Assembly (NCBI GenBank): GCA_023623185.1
Contig: JAMNXV010000114.1
Coordinates: 1-64,000 of the forward strand
DNA: 64,000 nt
Direction: 5' to 3'
Source of the DNA: Bacillota bacterium
GTDB taxonomy: Bacteria > Bacillota > Sulfobacillia > Symbiobacteriales > Symbiobacteriaceae
Part shown: positions 51,939-60,736 of the stretch, in pieces
Position numbering within the stretch: the first letter of the stretch is position 1
Layout: the number at the start of each line of letters is the position of its first letter
The notes under the pieces: generated by a model
Databases searched by the model: none
Told to the model about the DNA's origin: nothing
The model's input: only the letters and a program-made list of their open reading frames with translations
Program-made: the position numbers and the translations under genes

Positions 51939-52913
51939 ATGATCAGACCGATGGGTTCGCAGGACTTGCCGGCTGTGGCGGCGCTCTGGAACCAGGCGGC
52001 GGAAAGCCGCGACATTCTGCACAAGCCGCTCACCCCGGAGCAGTTCCGGCAGAAGTTCGTGGCAGCCGACTCCACCGAGGTGAAGCACAACCTGGTCGCC
52101 GAGGCGGACGGCCGTGTGGCCGCATTCGGCAGCGCCTACCACAGGCTGGGGGCCGACCACGGGTACGTCACCTTCGTGCTCGTTGACCCCTCCCACCGGC
52201 GGAAGGGCATCGGGAGCCAGCTCCTCTCGGCCCTCGAAGCCCGGCTCCGGGAGTTCCCCACGGTGACCAGAATCAACCTGAACTTCTTCAATCCCGTCAA
52301 CCTGGAGTGGCTCATTCCCGGCACGCCGGGGCACGACCACCCCAACGCCCCGGGGGTCGACGCCCGGTCGCCCGCCCTGCCCTTTTTCCTGAAGAACGGC
52401 TACGCGGAGACGGCCCGGCAGTACTCCTACTACCGGCTCCTGGAGGGGTTCGAGTTCCTCCCCAAGATCGCCGAGCGCCGGCGGAAGCTGGCCGAGCAGG
52501 GCGTCACCATCACCTACTACGACCCGGCCCTGCACCACGGCCTGAACGAGCTCTTCGGCGACCTGGGCAACGAGGACTGGCGGGAGAAGGTCATGGCGAA
52601 TGCCTGCAGCCCCAACCCCCACCCGCTGCTCATCGTGCAGCGCGACGGGCGTGTGGGGGGCTTCGCCGGCCCCCTGTTCGTGCAGGAGAGCGGCCGGGGC
52701 TACTTCGCCGGCATCGGCGTTCACAGCGAGTTCCGGGGGGGCGGCGCCGGCTCCGTGCTCTTCTCGGCGCTCTGCAAGGGCCTGCAGGAGATGGGCGCCA
52801 CCTTCATGTCGCTCTTCACGGGCAAGGCCAACGTGGCCCGCACCATCTACGAGTCCGCCGGGTTTGAGGTCGTGCACGAATGGGCGTGCATGCGCAAGGA
52901 CCTGGGCGCCTGA
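51939..52913 (+). CDS. GNAT acetyltransferase with two tandem domains (324 aa)
   Basis: Acetyl-CoA-dependent N-acetyltransferase. Domain 1 (~1-160) has VLVDPSHRRKGIGSQLL, the canonical acetyl-CoA pyrophosphate loop. Domain 2 (~165-324) has AGIGVHSEFRGGGAGSVLFSAL and TGKANVARTIYESAGFEVVHE. Double-GNAT architecture resembles MshD-type enzymes, but no mycothiol genes accompany it. The ATG at 51939 (MIRPMGSQDLPAVAALW) follows GAAGGAG. It sits between the transporter ATPases and the binding protein, so it likely acts on the imported compound, perhaps re-acetylating an amino sugar or peptide. Confidence 0.88.
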   Translation: MIRPMGSQDLPAVAALWNQAAESRDILHKPLTPEQFRQKFVAADSTEVKHNLVAEADGRVAAFGSAYHRLGADHGYVTFVLVDPSHRRKGIGSQLLSALEARLREFPTVTRINLNFFNPVNLEWLIPGTPGHDHPNAPGVDARSPALPFFLKNGYAETARQYSYYRLLEGFEFLPKIAERRRKLAEQGVTITYYDPALHHGLNELFGDLGNEDWREKVMANACSPNPHPLLIVQRDGRVGGFAGPLFVQESGRGYFAGIGVHSEFRGGGAGSVLFSALCKGLQEMGATFMSLFTGKANVARTIYESAGFEVVHEWACMRKDLGA

Positions 52914-52995
52914 GCTCCCGGACCCCCAACTGCGGCAATGAGAGAGCGGCCCGCGCCGCCCTCATTCAAATAACCCCATCAGGGAGGCATCCGAA

Positions 52996-54873
52996 TTGAA
53001 GAAGCTGGCAGCAGCACTACTCGCCACCGCAATGCTCCTGGCGACCGCGTGCAGCACCAACAACGGCAATCCGCCCCAGAACGGCGGCGGTGGCGGGCCT
53101 CAGGACCCGTCCGCCCAGGCCCCGGCCAGCCTCAAGCTCACCGGTGACGTGGATACCAGCAGGACCCTGACCACCTTCGTGAACATCCAGCCGCCCCCTG
53201 CGTTCCACGGGAACCCCTACGATGACGTTGCGGGCCTGAACTGGTCGGTTCAGCCCTTCCTCTTCGAGCCGCTGACGGACTACTCCGCCCTGCCGGAGAA
53301 GGAGTACCGCCCGGCCGCCCTCGAGAGCTTCGAGATGGAGGGCAGGACCCTGACCATGGTGCTGCGTGACGACCTGAAGTGGAGCGACGGCAGCGCCCTT
53401 ACGGTCGATGACGTGATGACCTCGCTCTACCTGCAGGCGGCCAAGGGCACGCTCTGGCAGGTGGCCGAGTCCATCGAGAAGGTGGACGAGCGGACCATCG
53501 TCGTGGAGTTCGTCAACGAGAGCCCGCTCAACCTGAACCTGATCCTTCCCACCTACATCATGACGCCGGCCGTCACCTACGGCGAGTTCGCCGAGGAGCT
53601 GAAGGGCTACGTGGAGCAGTACCGCGTGTGGGACGAGGCCACCGCCCGGTACAAGTTCGACGCGGCCGGCCAGGATATGATCAACGACATCAACACCCGC
53701 CTGGGCAACTACAAGCCCGATCCGCTGACGGAAGTGCTCTACTCCGGCCCCTACGTGCTCACCGGGGTCACGAGCGCCGAGGCCGTGTTTGAGGCCAACC
53801 CCCACTACTACATGGAAGTGAAGATCCCGAAGATCCGCGCCCTGCGCTCCGCCGGGGGCGAGTCCTTCGCCACCGCCGTGCTCGAGGAGGCCTTCACGGT
53901 GGAGAACGGCGGCCTGAGCCCGGAAATGACGGCGCAGGTGGAGAACAAGTTCAAGAACACCCTGCGCACCATCTACATCCCCGAGTTCTCCCAGATCGGG
54001 TACCTGTTCAACTACCAGAAGTACCCCTTCAACATCCCCGAGGTCCGCAAGGCCTTCGCCTACATGATGGACCGTGAGACCCTGATCAAGCTGGCCGAGC
54101 CCGGCAGCTTCATCAGCGACACGCACGCCACCGGCATGCTGCCCTCGCTGATGCCGGCCTACACCGGGGAAGGCTTCATCGACACCCTCACCGACTACAG
54201 CTACGACCCGGCCAAGGCCGAGGAGCTGCTGACCTCCATCGGCTGGCAGAAGGTGAACGGCAAGTGGGCGAACGAGAACGGCGAGGTCGTCAAGATCGAG
54301 ATGGTCACCATCGGCTCCTGGCCGTCTCTGATGTTCCCCGCCGAGGCGTACTCCACCATGCTGAAGGAGGCCGGCTTCGACATCGAGTTCAAGCCGATGG
54401 AGTTCGCCGCGATGATCGACTACATGAACAAGGGCGATCACCAGATTGCCTCGTACTTCGTGCCCAGCATGTCGACCTACGCCCACCCGTGGGAGGTCTA
54501 CAACCAGACCTACCTGGGCGCCTACGCCGGCCGCATGAACCTGCCGCAGCTCGACCCCGGCGAGGACCGCATCATGAAGGCCCCGAGCACCGGCAAGGAG
54601 TACAACGTCACCGAGATCCTGGCCCGGCTCTACGAGGCCACCGACCAGTCTGAGATTCAGACGCTCACCCAGGACCTCATGACGCTGACCAACGACCTGG
54701 TGCCCTTCATCCCGCTCATCGAGAAGACCGCGCCGCTGCGCATTTACGACCCCAAGCTGAGCGCGGCCGAGGGCGAGATCGGCGTGCCGCAGAGCGACTT
54801 CTTCTGGTACGGCAACCTGAACAGCATGCTGACCAAGCAACTCCGGGCCGGTGAGCTCTACTTCGTGAAGTAA
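52996..54873 (+). CDS. ABC transporter family-5 substrate-binding lipoprotein (625 aa)
   Basis: Extracellular peptide/oligosaccharide receptor of the OppA/DppA family, lipid-anchored. Basic MKK, hydrophobic core, lipobox LLATAC with Cys19, then a Gly/Asn/Gln spacer. SBP_bac_5 features: FLFEPLTDYS, TMVLRDDLKWSDGSALTVDDV, YSGPYVLTG, EVRKAFAYMMDRETLI, YDPAKAEELLTSIGWQK. Slightly longer than typical. TTG 52996 follows GGGAGGCATCCGAA. A partial hairpin (about 52940-52970) precedes it and may allow separate expression. Last intact gene of the operon before the damaged kinase. Confidence 0.94.
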   Translation: MKKLAAALLATAMLLATACSTNNGNPPQNGGGGGPQDPSAQAPASLKLTGDVDTSRTLTTFVNIQPPPAFHGNPYDDVAGLNWSVQPFLFEPLTDYSALPEKEYRPAALESFEMEGRTLTMVLRDDLKWSDGSALTVDDVMTSLYLQAAKGTLWQVAESIEKVDERTIVVEFVNESPLNLNLILPTYIMTPAVTYGEFAEELKGYVEQYRVWDEATARYKFDAAGQDMINDINTRLGNYKPDPLTEVLYSGPYVLTGVTSAEAVFEANPHYYMEVKIPKIRALRSAGGESFATAVLEEAFTVENGGLSPEMTAQVENKFKNTLRTIYIPEFSQIGYLFNYQKYPFNIPEVRKAFAYMMDRETLIKLAEPGSFISDTHATGMLPSLMPAYTGEGFIDTLTDYSYDPAKAEELLTSIGWQKVNGKWANENGEVVKIEMVTIGSWPSLMFPAEAYSTMLKEAGFDIEFKPMEFAAMIDYMNKGDHQIASYFVPSMSTYAHPWEVYNQTYLGAYAGRMNLPQLDPGEDRIMKAPSTGKEYNVTEILARLYEATDQSEIQTLTQDLMTLTNDLVPFIPLIEKTAPLRIYDPKLSAAEGEIGVPQSDFFWYGNLNSMLTKQLRAGELYFVK

Positions 54874-54901
54874 GCCCCGCCGGTCTTGGGGGACCCGGTG
54901 T

Positions 54902-55789
54902 TTGGCAGCGGACCTTTCGGGCCGGGTCCTGGGCGAGGGGCGCGGCGGCCCGGCCAACGCCCTGGTGGTGGGGCGCGACCGGGCGGTGCAGAGCATCGCT
55001 GAGGCCGCCCGGCAGGCGCTCGCGGCCGCGGGCCGCACGCCTGAGGAGGTCGGCGCCGTGTGCGCCGGGCTCGCCGGCGCCGGGCAGCCCCGGATCCAGG
55101 AGGAGCTTTCCGGGGCCATCGCCGCAGCGCTCGGGCTGCCCGCCTCGGCCCGGGTGCAGGTGGTGAACGACGGCCGCGTGGCGCTCGCCGGCGCCCTGCA
55201 GGGCGGCCCCGGCGTCATCCTGATCGCCGGCACGGGCTCGATCGCCTACGGGCTGGACGACGCCGGCCAGCTCGCGCGGGCCGGCGGCTGGGGCTGGATG
55301 CTCGGCGACGAGGGGAGCGGCTTCGCCATCGGCCGGCAGGCGCTGGCGGCCGCGCTCTGTGCGCTGGACGGCGCCGGCCCGGCCACGGTCCTCGGCGACC
55401 GCATCTGCGCGGCGTGGGATCTGGCGAGGCTGACCGACGCGATTCCCCGCATCTACGCTGATCCTTCCGCCGCCCGCACGGAGATCGCGGCGCTGGTGCC
55501 GCATGTGGCGCAAGCGGCGGCGGAGGGCGACGCCGTCGCCGAGGAGATCCTGCGGCAGGCGGGACGCGACCTCGCGCACCTGGCCGCGGCGCTCATCCGC
55601 CGGATGACCCTTCGGGAGCCCCGGGTGGCGACCACCGGCGGCGTTCTGGAGGGGGTCGCGACCGTGCGGGAGGCGCTGGCGCAGCGGCTCGCAGAGCTGA
55701 TGCCCGCCGCCCGGGTGGTGGAGAGCGCCGGGAGCCCGGCCTCCGGGGCCGTGCTGATGGCCCTGGAGTTGTTAGGGGAAGGCGCGTAG
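54902..55789 (+). CDS. BadF/BadG-type sugar kinase (GlcNAc-kinase-like), N-terminally truncated (295 aa)
   Basis: ASKHA-fold kinase of the BadF/NagK/MurK group. Present: CAGLAGAGQPRIQEEL, VVNDGRVALAGAL, phosphate-2 GVILIAGTGSIAYG, LGDEGSGFAIGRQAL and adenosine motif VATTGGVLEGV. Missing: the N-terminal phosphate-1 loop (DGGGTKT-type). The frame upstream reads SWGTRCLAADLSGRVLGEG, so the GT survives but the start, first strand and DGG do not. An in-frame stop lies at 54866. Only TTG 54902 can start. Probably inactive or a pseudogene; the intact gene would have phosphorylated GlcNAc/MurNAc released by NagZ/NamZ. Confidence 0.75.
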   Translation: MAADLSGRVLGEGRGGPANALVVGRDRAVQSIAEAARQALAAAGRTPEEVGAVCAGLAGAGQPRIQEELSGAIAAALGLPASARVQVVNDGRVALAGALQGGPGVILIAGTGSIAYGLDDAGQLARAGGWGWMLGDEGSGFAIGRQALAAALCALDGAGPATVLGDRICAAWDLARLTDAIPRIYADPSAARTEIAALVPHVAQAAAEGDAVAEEILRQAGRDLAHLAAALIRRMTLREPRVATTGGVLEGVATVREALAQRLAELMPAARVVESAGSPASGAVLMALELLGEGA

Positions 55790-55808
55790 TACGCTCGGCG
55801 AGATGGAT

Positions 55809-55844
55809 GAGGGCGGTTCCGCCAGGGATGGCGGAACCGCCCTC
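55809..55844 (+). terminator. Terminator of the oligopeptide transporter operon
   Basis: Perfect 15-bp stem GAGGGCGGTTCCGCC / GGCGGAACCGCCCTC, 6-base loop, tail TTCTTGAT; 20 bases past the kinase stop. Confidence 0.82.
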
Positions 55845-55951
55845 TTCTTGATGATCTACCTTCCCTCCCGCTGCCTGCCACTCCACCCCGCCGGCAGCGT
55901 ACCCGGTCGGATCCTGGGGTAGTCTGCAGGGTCGCCAGGCACCCCCACGCC

Positions 55952-55975
55952 CGGAACCGCAGGTTTTTCGCTTCG
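55952..55975. repeat. Copy of the GGAACCGCAGGTTTTTC element
   Basis: CGGAACCGCAGGTTTTTCGC (55952 onward) then TTCG. The 17 bases from 55953 are identical to the reverse complement of the right arm of the element at 11270-11327. The second arm is absent here. Confidence 0.65.
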
Positions 55976-56067
55976 CCGCCAGGCCCAAAGGGCGGTGCGC
56001 CGCCGACGGGAACACCCGTCGGGCCGATAACGTCATTGTCAGAAAGGTCTCGCGGGGAGTGGTGCGC

Positions 56068-56894
56068 ATGACCGTCCGGGATTTTGCCGACCTGCAGAAG
56101 GAGGTGTTCCGCCTGCACGCCGAGGAGGCGTACCGTGAGGCGCTGGCGCTGATCGACCAGGAGGCCGGCCGGTTCGCCGATCACGCCGCCGACCTGTACT
56201 ACTGGCGGGCGTGCCTCGCCTGCCGGGCGGACGGCGCGGACGCCGGGCTCCGGTGGCTGCAGGCGGCCGCGGGCGCAGGGAGGCCGCGCAGGCCCAATCC
56301 CGGCCGGTGCTGCACACGTATGAGCCGGAGGGCGCCCCCCGCGGCCTGCTGCTGGCGCTGCACGGCGCGGGAAGCGGCTTCGAAGGGCACCTGGAAAGGC
56401 CCCACTGGATTTCCGCCCGGGCGGCCGGCTGGCGGGTGGCCCTGGCCCAGTCGTCGCAGGTCTGGACCCCGGGCAGGTACTTCTGGGGCGACCGCGACCG
56501 GGCCCTGGCGGAGGTCAGTGCGCACCTCGACAGCCTGGGGCCCCACGACCCCACCGTGCTGGCCGGCTTCTCGGCGGGCGCCGCGGTGGCGATGTTCGGC
56601 GTGCTGAGCGGGGCGCTGACCGCAACCCGCTTCCTCGCCGTCGCACCGGCGATCCGGCCGGAGACCTTCCTGCCGCTGCTGGCCGGGGCGCGCCGGGACG
56701 TCCGGGGCTACATCGTCATCGGCGAAGGCGACTGGGCGTTCAAGGCAGCCCGCGAGTTCGCGTCCGCCATGACCGAGGCCGGCCTCACCTGCGAGCTGGA
56801 GGTGCACCCTGGCCTCGGCCACGACTACCCGCCCGACTTCGCCGCGAGGCTGCAGGAGCGGCTGGCCGCCCTCAGTTCGCCCAGGCCGGCCTGA
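56068..56894 (+). pseudogene. TPR-alpha/beta-hydrolase gene with internal deletion and frameshift
   Basis: The first part (ATG 56068, after GGGAG) encodes a TPR-like N-terminus: TVRDFADLQKEVFRLHAEEA ... DLYYWRACLACRADGADAGL. Near 56265-56290 the reading frame changes, and a second frame continues RREAAQAQSRPVLHTYEPEG, LLLALHGAGSGFEG and nucleophile elbow TVLAGFSAGAAVAM, ending with HPGLGHDYP (catalytic His region). In relatives the two parts are one protein with roughly 40 more residues between them. Frameshift plus the missing segment indicates deletion. Upstream frame ends at 56607. Probably inactive, unless the hydrolase is made from an internal start. Confidence 0.72.
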
Positions 56895-56902
56895 GCCGAT
56901 CC

Positions 56903-58798
56903 TCACCCCGCCTCGAAGAACTTGAACTGCGCCTGAATGAGCCCGTAGTACGTGCCACGCCTGGCCATCAACTGTTCGTGGGTGCCCATCTCGACGATCC
57001 GCCCGTGGTCCAGCACCACGATCTTGTCCGCGTTGCGGATCGTCGACAGCCGGTGGGCGATGACGAATGAGGTGCGCCCCTTCAGGAGCTGCGCCAGGGC
57101 CTCCTGGATCAGCAACTCCGTCTGCGTGTCGATGGAGGCCGTCGCCTCGTCCAGCACCAGGATGCGCGGGTCCGCGAGCAGCGCGCGGGCAAACGAGAGC
57201 AGCTGCCGCTCGCCCATCGAGAGCCGCGAGCCCCGTTCGCGCACCTCCGTCTGGTAGCCGTGGGGGAGCCGCATGATGAAGTCGTGCGCCCGCACGGCCT
57301 TGGCGGCGGCGATCACCTCTTCGTCGGTGGCGTCCAGCCGGCCGTAGCGGATGTTGTCCATGATCGTGCCGCTGAAGATGAACGTGTCCTGCAGCACCAC
57401 GCTGATCTGCCGGCGCAGCGACTCCAGCGTCACGTCCCGCACATCCACGCCGTCGATCCGCACCGCGCCCTCGTCCACGTCGTAGAAGCGGGTGAGCAGG
57501 TTGATGATCGACGTCTTGCCCGCGCCGGTGTGGCCCACCAGGGCCACCGTCTCGCCCGGGGCCACCTTCAGGGAGACCCCGCGCAGGGCGGTGCGCCCTT
57601 TTTCGTATGCGAAGGTCACATTGTCCAGCTCCACCTCGCCCCGGATCGGGGGCAGCGGCCGGGCGTCGGGCTTCTCGGGCACCGTGGGCTTCGTGTCCAG
57701 GTACTCGAAGATCCGCTCGCTGGAGGCCATGGCCACCAGCATCTGGCCGTAGAGCCGCGAGATCCGCAGGATCGGCTCCCAGAACTCGCCGACGTAGGTC
57801 ACGAACGCGACCAGCACGCCGACGGTGATCGCGCCGCTCTGCAGGATGCGGGTGCCGTAGAAGAAGACGACCGCGGTGCCCAGGGCGCCCATGATCTCCA
57901 CGATCGGCATGAACCAGGCGTTGAGCCGGATGGTGTTCAGCCAGGTGCGGCGCACCTGGACGTTCATATCGGCGAAGAAGTCCTTGTTGGGCTCCTGTTG
58001 GCTGAAGGCCTGCGTCACCCGCGCGCCCTGAATCGCCTCGGCCAGGTGCGCGGTGAGCCGGGAGCGCTGCAGCCGCACCCGCTGCCAGCCGTGGCGCACC
58101 CGGGTGCGCAGCCGCACGGTGGTGATCAGCATCAGCGGCAGGAAGGCGAAGATCACCACAGACAGCTTCAGGTGCATCGACATCATGATGACGACGATGC
58201 CGATCAGCGTCAGCACGTCCTGGAACAGGTTGATGATGCCGTTGGTAAACAGATCCTGCAGCGAGTTGACGTCGTTGGTGATGCGCACCAGGATCGAGCC
58301 GGCCGGCCGGGTGTCGAAGAAGCGGAGCGAGAGCGACTGCACGTGCGAGAAGATCTTCATCCGCAGGTCGTCCAGGGCCCGCTGCCCCACCCAGCTGGTC
58401 AGCCGAATTCGACCGTGGTTGGCGACCCAGTTGACGAGGTGCACCGCCAGCATGATGCCGACCAGGATGGCGAGCCGCTCCGTGCGCTCATAGGGCTCCA
58501 GCCACTGCGTCCAGCGGGTGAAGCGGGTCTGCGGCTCCAGGACCGCGTCGATGGCCTGGGCGATCAGCCACGGTCCGGCCAGCTGCGTAAACGTCGCTGC
58601 CAGCATGGCCACAAAGGCGAGGATGACCTGTCGGGTATAGGGCAGCACAAAGCGCCCCAGCCGCTTCATCTGGTTCCAGTCGAAGGGCTTCTCGAAGACC
58701 TTCTCCTCCCGGTAGTAGAAGCGGTCCGCGTGCTCGCTCTGCTGGATCGGCCCGCGGTGGCGGAGTTCCCGGGCCGTGCGGTATTGACCCATGCCCAT
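56903..58798 (-). CDS. ABC exporter half-transporter B (canonical Walker B) (631 aa)
   Basis: Type IV ABC exporter: six spans (~55-345), NBD from ~390. Walker A GHTGAGKT, Walker B RILVLDEATASID with the catalytic Glu, switch FVIAHRLS. Its signature is RLSMGERQ rather than LSGGQ. The partner gene upstream has the complementary pattern, as in heterodimeric exporters (BmrCD, TM287/288). The ~55-residue soluble N-terminal extension is longer than usual. The ATG directly follows the partner's TGA. Substrate probably drug or lipid; unknown. Confidence 0.95.
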   Translation of the reverse strand: MGMGQYRTARELRHRGPIQQSEHADRFYYREEKVFEKPFDWNQMKRLGRFVLPYTRQVILAFVAMLAATFTQLAGPWLIAQAIDAVLEPQTRFTRWTQWLEPYERTERLAILVGIMLAVHLVNWVANHGRIRLTSWVGQRALDDLRMKIFSHVQSLSLRFFDTRPAGSILVRITNDVNSLQDLFTNGIINLFQDVLTLIGIVVIMMSMHLKLSVVIFAFLPLMLITTVRLRTRVRHGWQRVRLQRSRLTAHLAEAIQGARVTQAFSQQEPNKDFFADMNVQVRRTWLNTIRLNAWFMPIVEIMGALGTAVVFFYGTRILQSGAITVGVLVAFVTYVGEFWEPILRISRLYGQMLVAMASSERIFEYLDTKPTVPEKPDARPLPPIRGEVELDNVTFAYEKGRTALRGVSLKVAPGETVALVGHTGAGKTSIINLLTRFYDVDEGAVRIDGVDVRDVTLESLRRQISVVLQDTFIFSGTIMDNIRYGRLDATDEEVIAAAKAVRAHDFIMRLPHGYQTEVRERGSRLSMGERQLLSFARALLADPRILVLDEATASIDTQTELLIQEALAQLLKGRTSFVIAHRLSTIRNADKIVVLDHGRIVEMGTHEQLMARRGTYYGLIQAQFKFFEAG

Positions 58799-60595
58799 TC
58801 AGCGGCTCCCCCCCTTCGCGGCGGCCTGCGCCGCCCGCTGCTCCTCGTAATCGCGGAACTGTATGTCGTAGATAGCCCGGTAGACGCCGCCCCGGGCCAG
58901 CAGCTCCTCGTGGGTGCCCCGCTCCACGATGCGGCCCTCGTCCAACACCAGGATCTCGTCGGCGTGCTTCACCGAGGAGAGCCGGTGGGCGATGATGAAC
59001 GTCGTCCGCCCGCGCATGGCGCTCCGCAGCGCCAGCTGAATCTCGTGCTCGGTCTCCATGTCCACCGAGGCCGTGGCGTCGTCGAAGATCAGGATGCGGG
59101 GGTTGTTCAGGATCGCCCGGGCGATGGCGATGCGCTGCCGCTGGCCGCCGGAGAGGCCCATCCCCCGCTCGCCGATGATGGTGTCGTAGCCATCCGGCGT
59201 CTCCATGATGAAGTCGTGCGCCCGGGCCAGCTTCGCCGCCGTCACGATCTCTTCCATCGAAGCCGACCGGCGGCCGTAGGCGATGTTCTCCCGGATCGTC
59301 GCCGACCAGAGGAAGGTCTCCTGCTGCACGATGCCGATCTGCCGCCGCAGGTCGGTCAGGTCCAGGGCGCGCACATCGATGCCGTCGATCGTCACCCGGC
59401 CCCGGGTCGCGTCGTAGAACCGGGGGATCAGCGAGACCAGGGTCGTCTTGCCCGAGCCGGTGGCGCCGATCAGTCCGATGACGCTGCCGGGCGGGGCGTC
59501 CAGGTCGATGTCCGCCAGCGCCGGCCGCGCGGTGATCTCGCCGGTGCCCGGCCTGGGCGAGTCGTACTGGAACGTCACCCCCTCGAAGCGCACGTGGCCC
59601 GCCATCTCCGGCAGACGCACCGCATCCGGCCGGCTGCGCACGGCCACCGGGTGCTCCAGCACCTCCAGCAGCCGCTGGCCCGAGGCCGCGGCCTGGGTCA
59701 TCTCGTTGATGCGGTAGCCGATCTCCCGCATCGGCCAGATCCAGTACCAGATCAAGCTGTTGAAGGCGACCAGCTCGCCCAGGGTGAGGTCGTTCCGGAG
59801 CACCAGCCAGCCGCCGTAGGCGAGCATCAAGGTGAGGGTCAGGTTGGAGAGCAGCTCGATCACCGGGAAGTACCGGGCCCAGAGCCCCGCCGTGTTCAGG
59901 TTGGCCTTCAGGTACTCCTGGCTGTGGGCCGAGAACTTCTCCACCTCGAACGGCTCCCTGGCGAAGGACTTGACCGTCCGCATGCCGCTCAGGTTCTCCT
60001 GGGTGGCGGTGGAGAGGCTGGCCAGCGCCTCGCGGACCCTGCGGAAGGCCGGGTGCACCTGCCGCTCGAACCGCATCACCACCACCAGCAGGAAGGGCAT
60101 CGCCAACAGGGTGACCAGGGTCAGCCGGACGGACATGGAGAGCATGACGACCAGCGAGAAGAGCGTCATGAAGAAGATGTCCATCAGGTGCACGAAGCCG
60201 AAGGAGAGGAACATCCGGAAGGCCTCCACATCGGATGTGACGCGCGACATCAGGTCGCCCGTGTGGGCGTTGTCGTAGTACTTGAAGTGCAGGTACTGGA
60301 GCTTGTCGTAGAGGGCGTTGCGCAGGTCAAAGGTCGCGTTCTGCCCGAACACGTGGCCCAGATACTGCCGCAGGAAGTTGAACACCGCGCGCACCAGGGC
60401 CACCCCCACCACCGCCGCGGCCCAGTAAGGCAACTCCCCGAACCGCTGCTCCCGGATGACCCTGTCGATCAGCTGCTCCAGCAGCCACGGCCGCACCAGG
60501 CCCACGGCGGTCAGGAGCGCCATCGCCAGCACCGAGCCCAGACCCCACCCGATGTACGGCGTATAGAACCGCCTGAGGCGAACGAACACCTGCAT
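58799..60595 (-). CDS. ABC exporter half-transporter A (degenerate Walker B) (598 aa)
   Basis: First gene of the pair. Six spans (~20-320), NBD from ~345. Walker A GATGSGKT, normal signature LSGGQRQRIAIARAIL, Walker B RILIFDDATASVD with Asp in place of the catalytic Glu, switch FIIAHRLS. So one composite ATP site is degenerate and one canonical, the standard arrangement in heterodimers. ATG 60595 is preferred; TTG 60607 touches its AAGGGAG site. Divergent from the chemoreceptor gene across a 181-bp AT-richer spacer. Confidence 0.95.
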   Translation of the reverse strand: MQVFVRLRRFYTPYIGWGLGSVLAMALLTAVGLVRPWLLEQLIDRVIREQRFGELPYWAAAVVGVALVRAVFNFLRQYLGHVFGQNATFDLRNALYDKLQYLHFKYYDNAHTGDLMSRVTSDVEAFRMFLSFGFVHLMDIFFMTLFSLVVMLSMSVRLTLVTLLAMPFLLVVVMRFERQVHPAFRRVREALASLSTATQENLSGMRTVKSFAREPFEVEKFSAHSQEYLKANLNTAGLWARYFPVIELLSNLTLTLMLAYGGWLVLRNDLTLGELVAFNSLIWYWIWPMREIGYRINEMTQAAASGQRLLEVLEHPVAVRSRPDAVRLPEMAGHVRFEGVTFQYDSPRPGTGEITARPALADIDLDAPPGSVIGLIGATGSGKTTLVSLIPRFYDATRGRVTIDGIDVRALDLTDLRRQIGIVQQETFLWSATIRENIAYGRRSASMEEIVTAAKLARAHDFIMETPDGYDTIIGERGMGLSGGQRQRIAIARAILNNPRILIFDDATASVDMETEHEIQLALRSAMRGRTTFIIAHRLSSVKHADEILVLDEGRIVERGTHEELLARGGVYRAIYDIQFRDYEEQRAAQAAAKGGSR

Positions 60596-60707
60596 GGACG
60601 GAACCAACTCCCTTATTGCACTAGCACGTCTATCCCTATAACGTTCGCCCCCTCATTCGGTTACTCCTTCACTATGTAAATTGTCAACGGCATTTACCAC
60701 TAATTTG

Positions 60708-60736
60708 TTGACAGCGCGGCGGCCCCAACCTACGAT
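60708..60736 (+). promoter_or_regulatory. Sigma-A promoter of chemoreceptor gene
   Basis: TTGACA, 17-base spacer, TACGAT; predicted start ~34 bases before ATG 60777. The -35 is one arm of an inverted pair TGTCAAC (60682) / GTTGACA (60707), and a third TTGTCAA lies at 60740. Confidence 0.75.

Noticed and set aside
43904-52913. Mycothiol/bacillithiol-type pathway (PIG-L deacetylase plus double-GNAT resembling MshB/MshD)
   Set aside because: No glycosyltransferase or cysteine ligase (MshA/MshC or BshA/BshC) in the window, the deacetylase motif is altered, and the neighbours point to amino-sugar scavenging.
56903-60595. CydCD, assembly transporter for cytochrome bd
   Set aside because: Far from cydAB, and the paired Walker B/signature asymmetry matches multidrug-type heterodimers; no feature specific to CydCD seen.
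57260-60679. 1139-aa plus-strand ORF
   Set aside because: Antisense to the ABC exporter pair.
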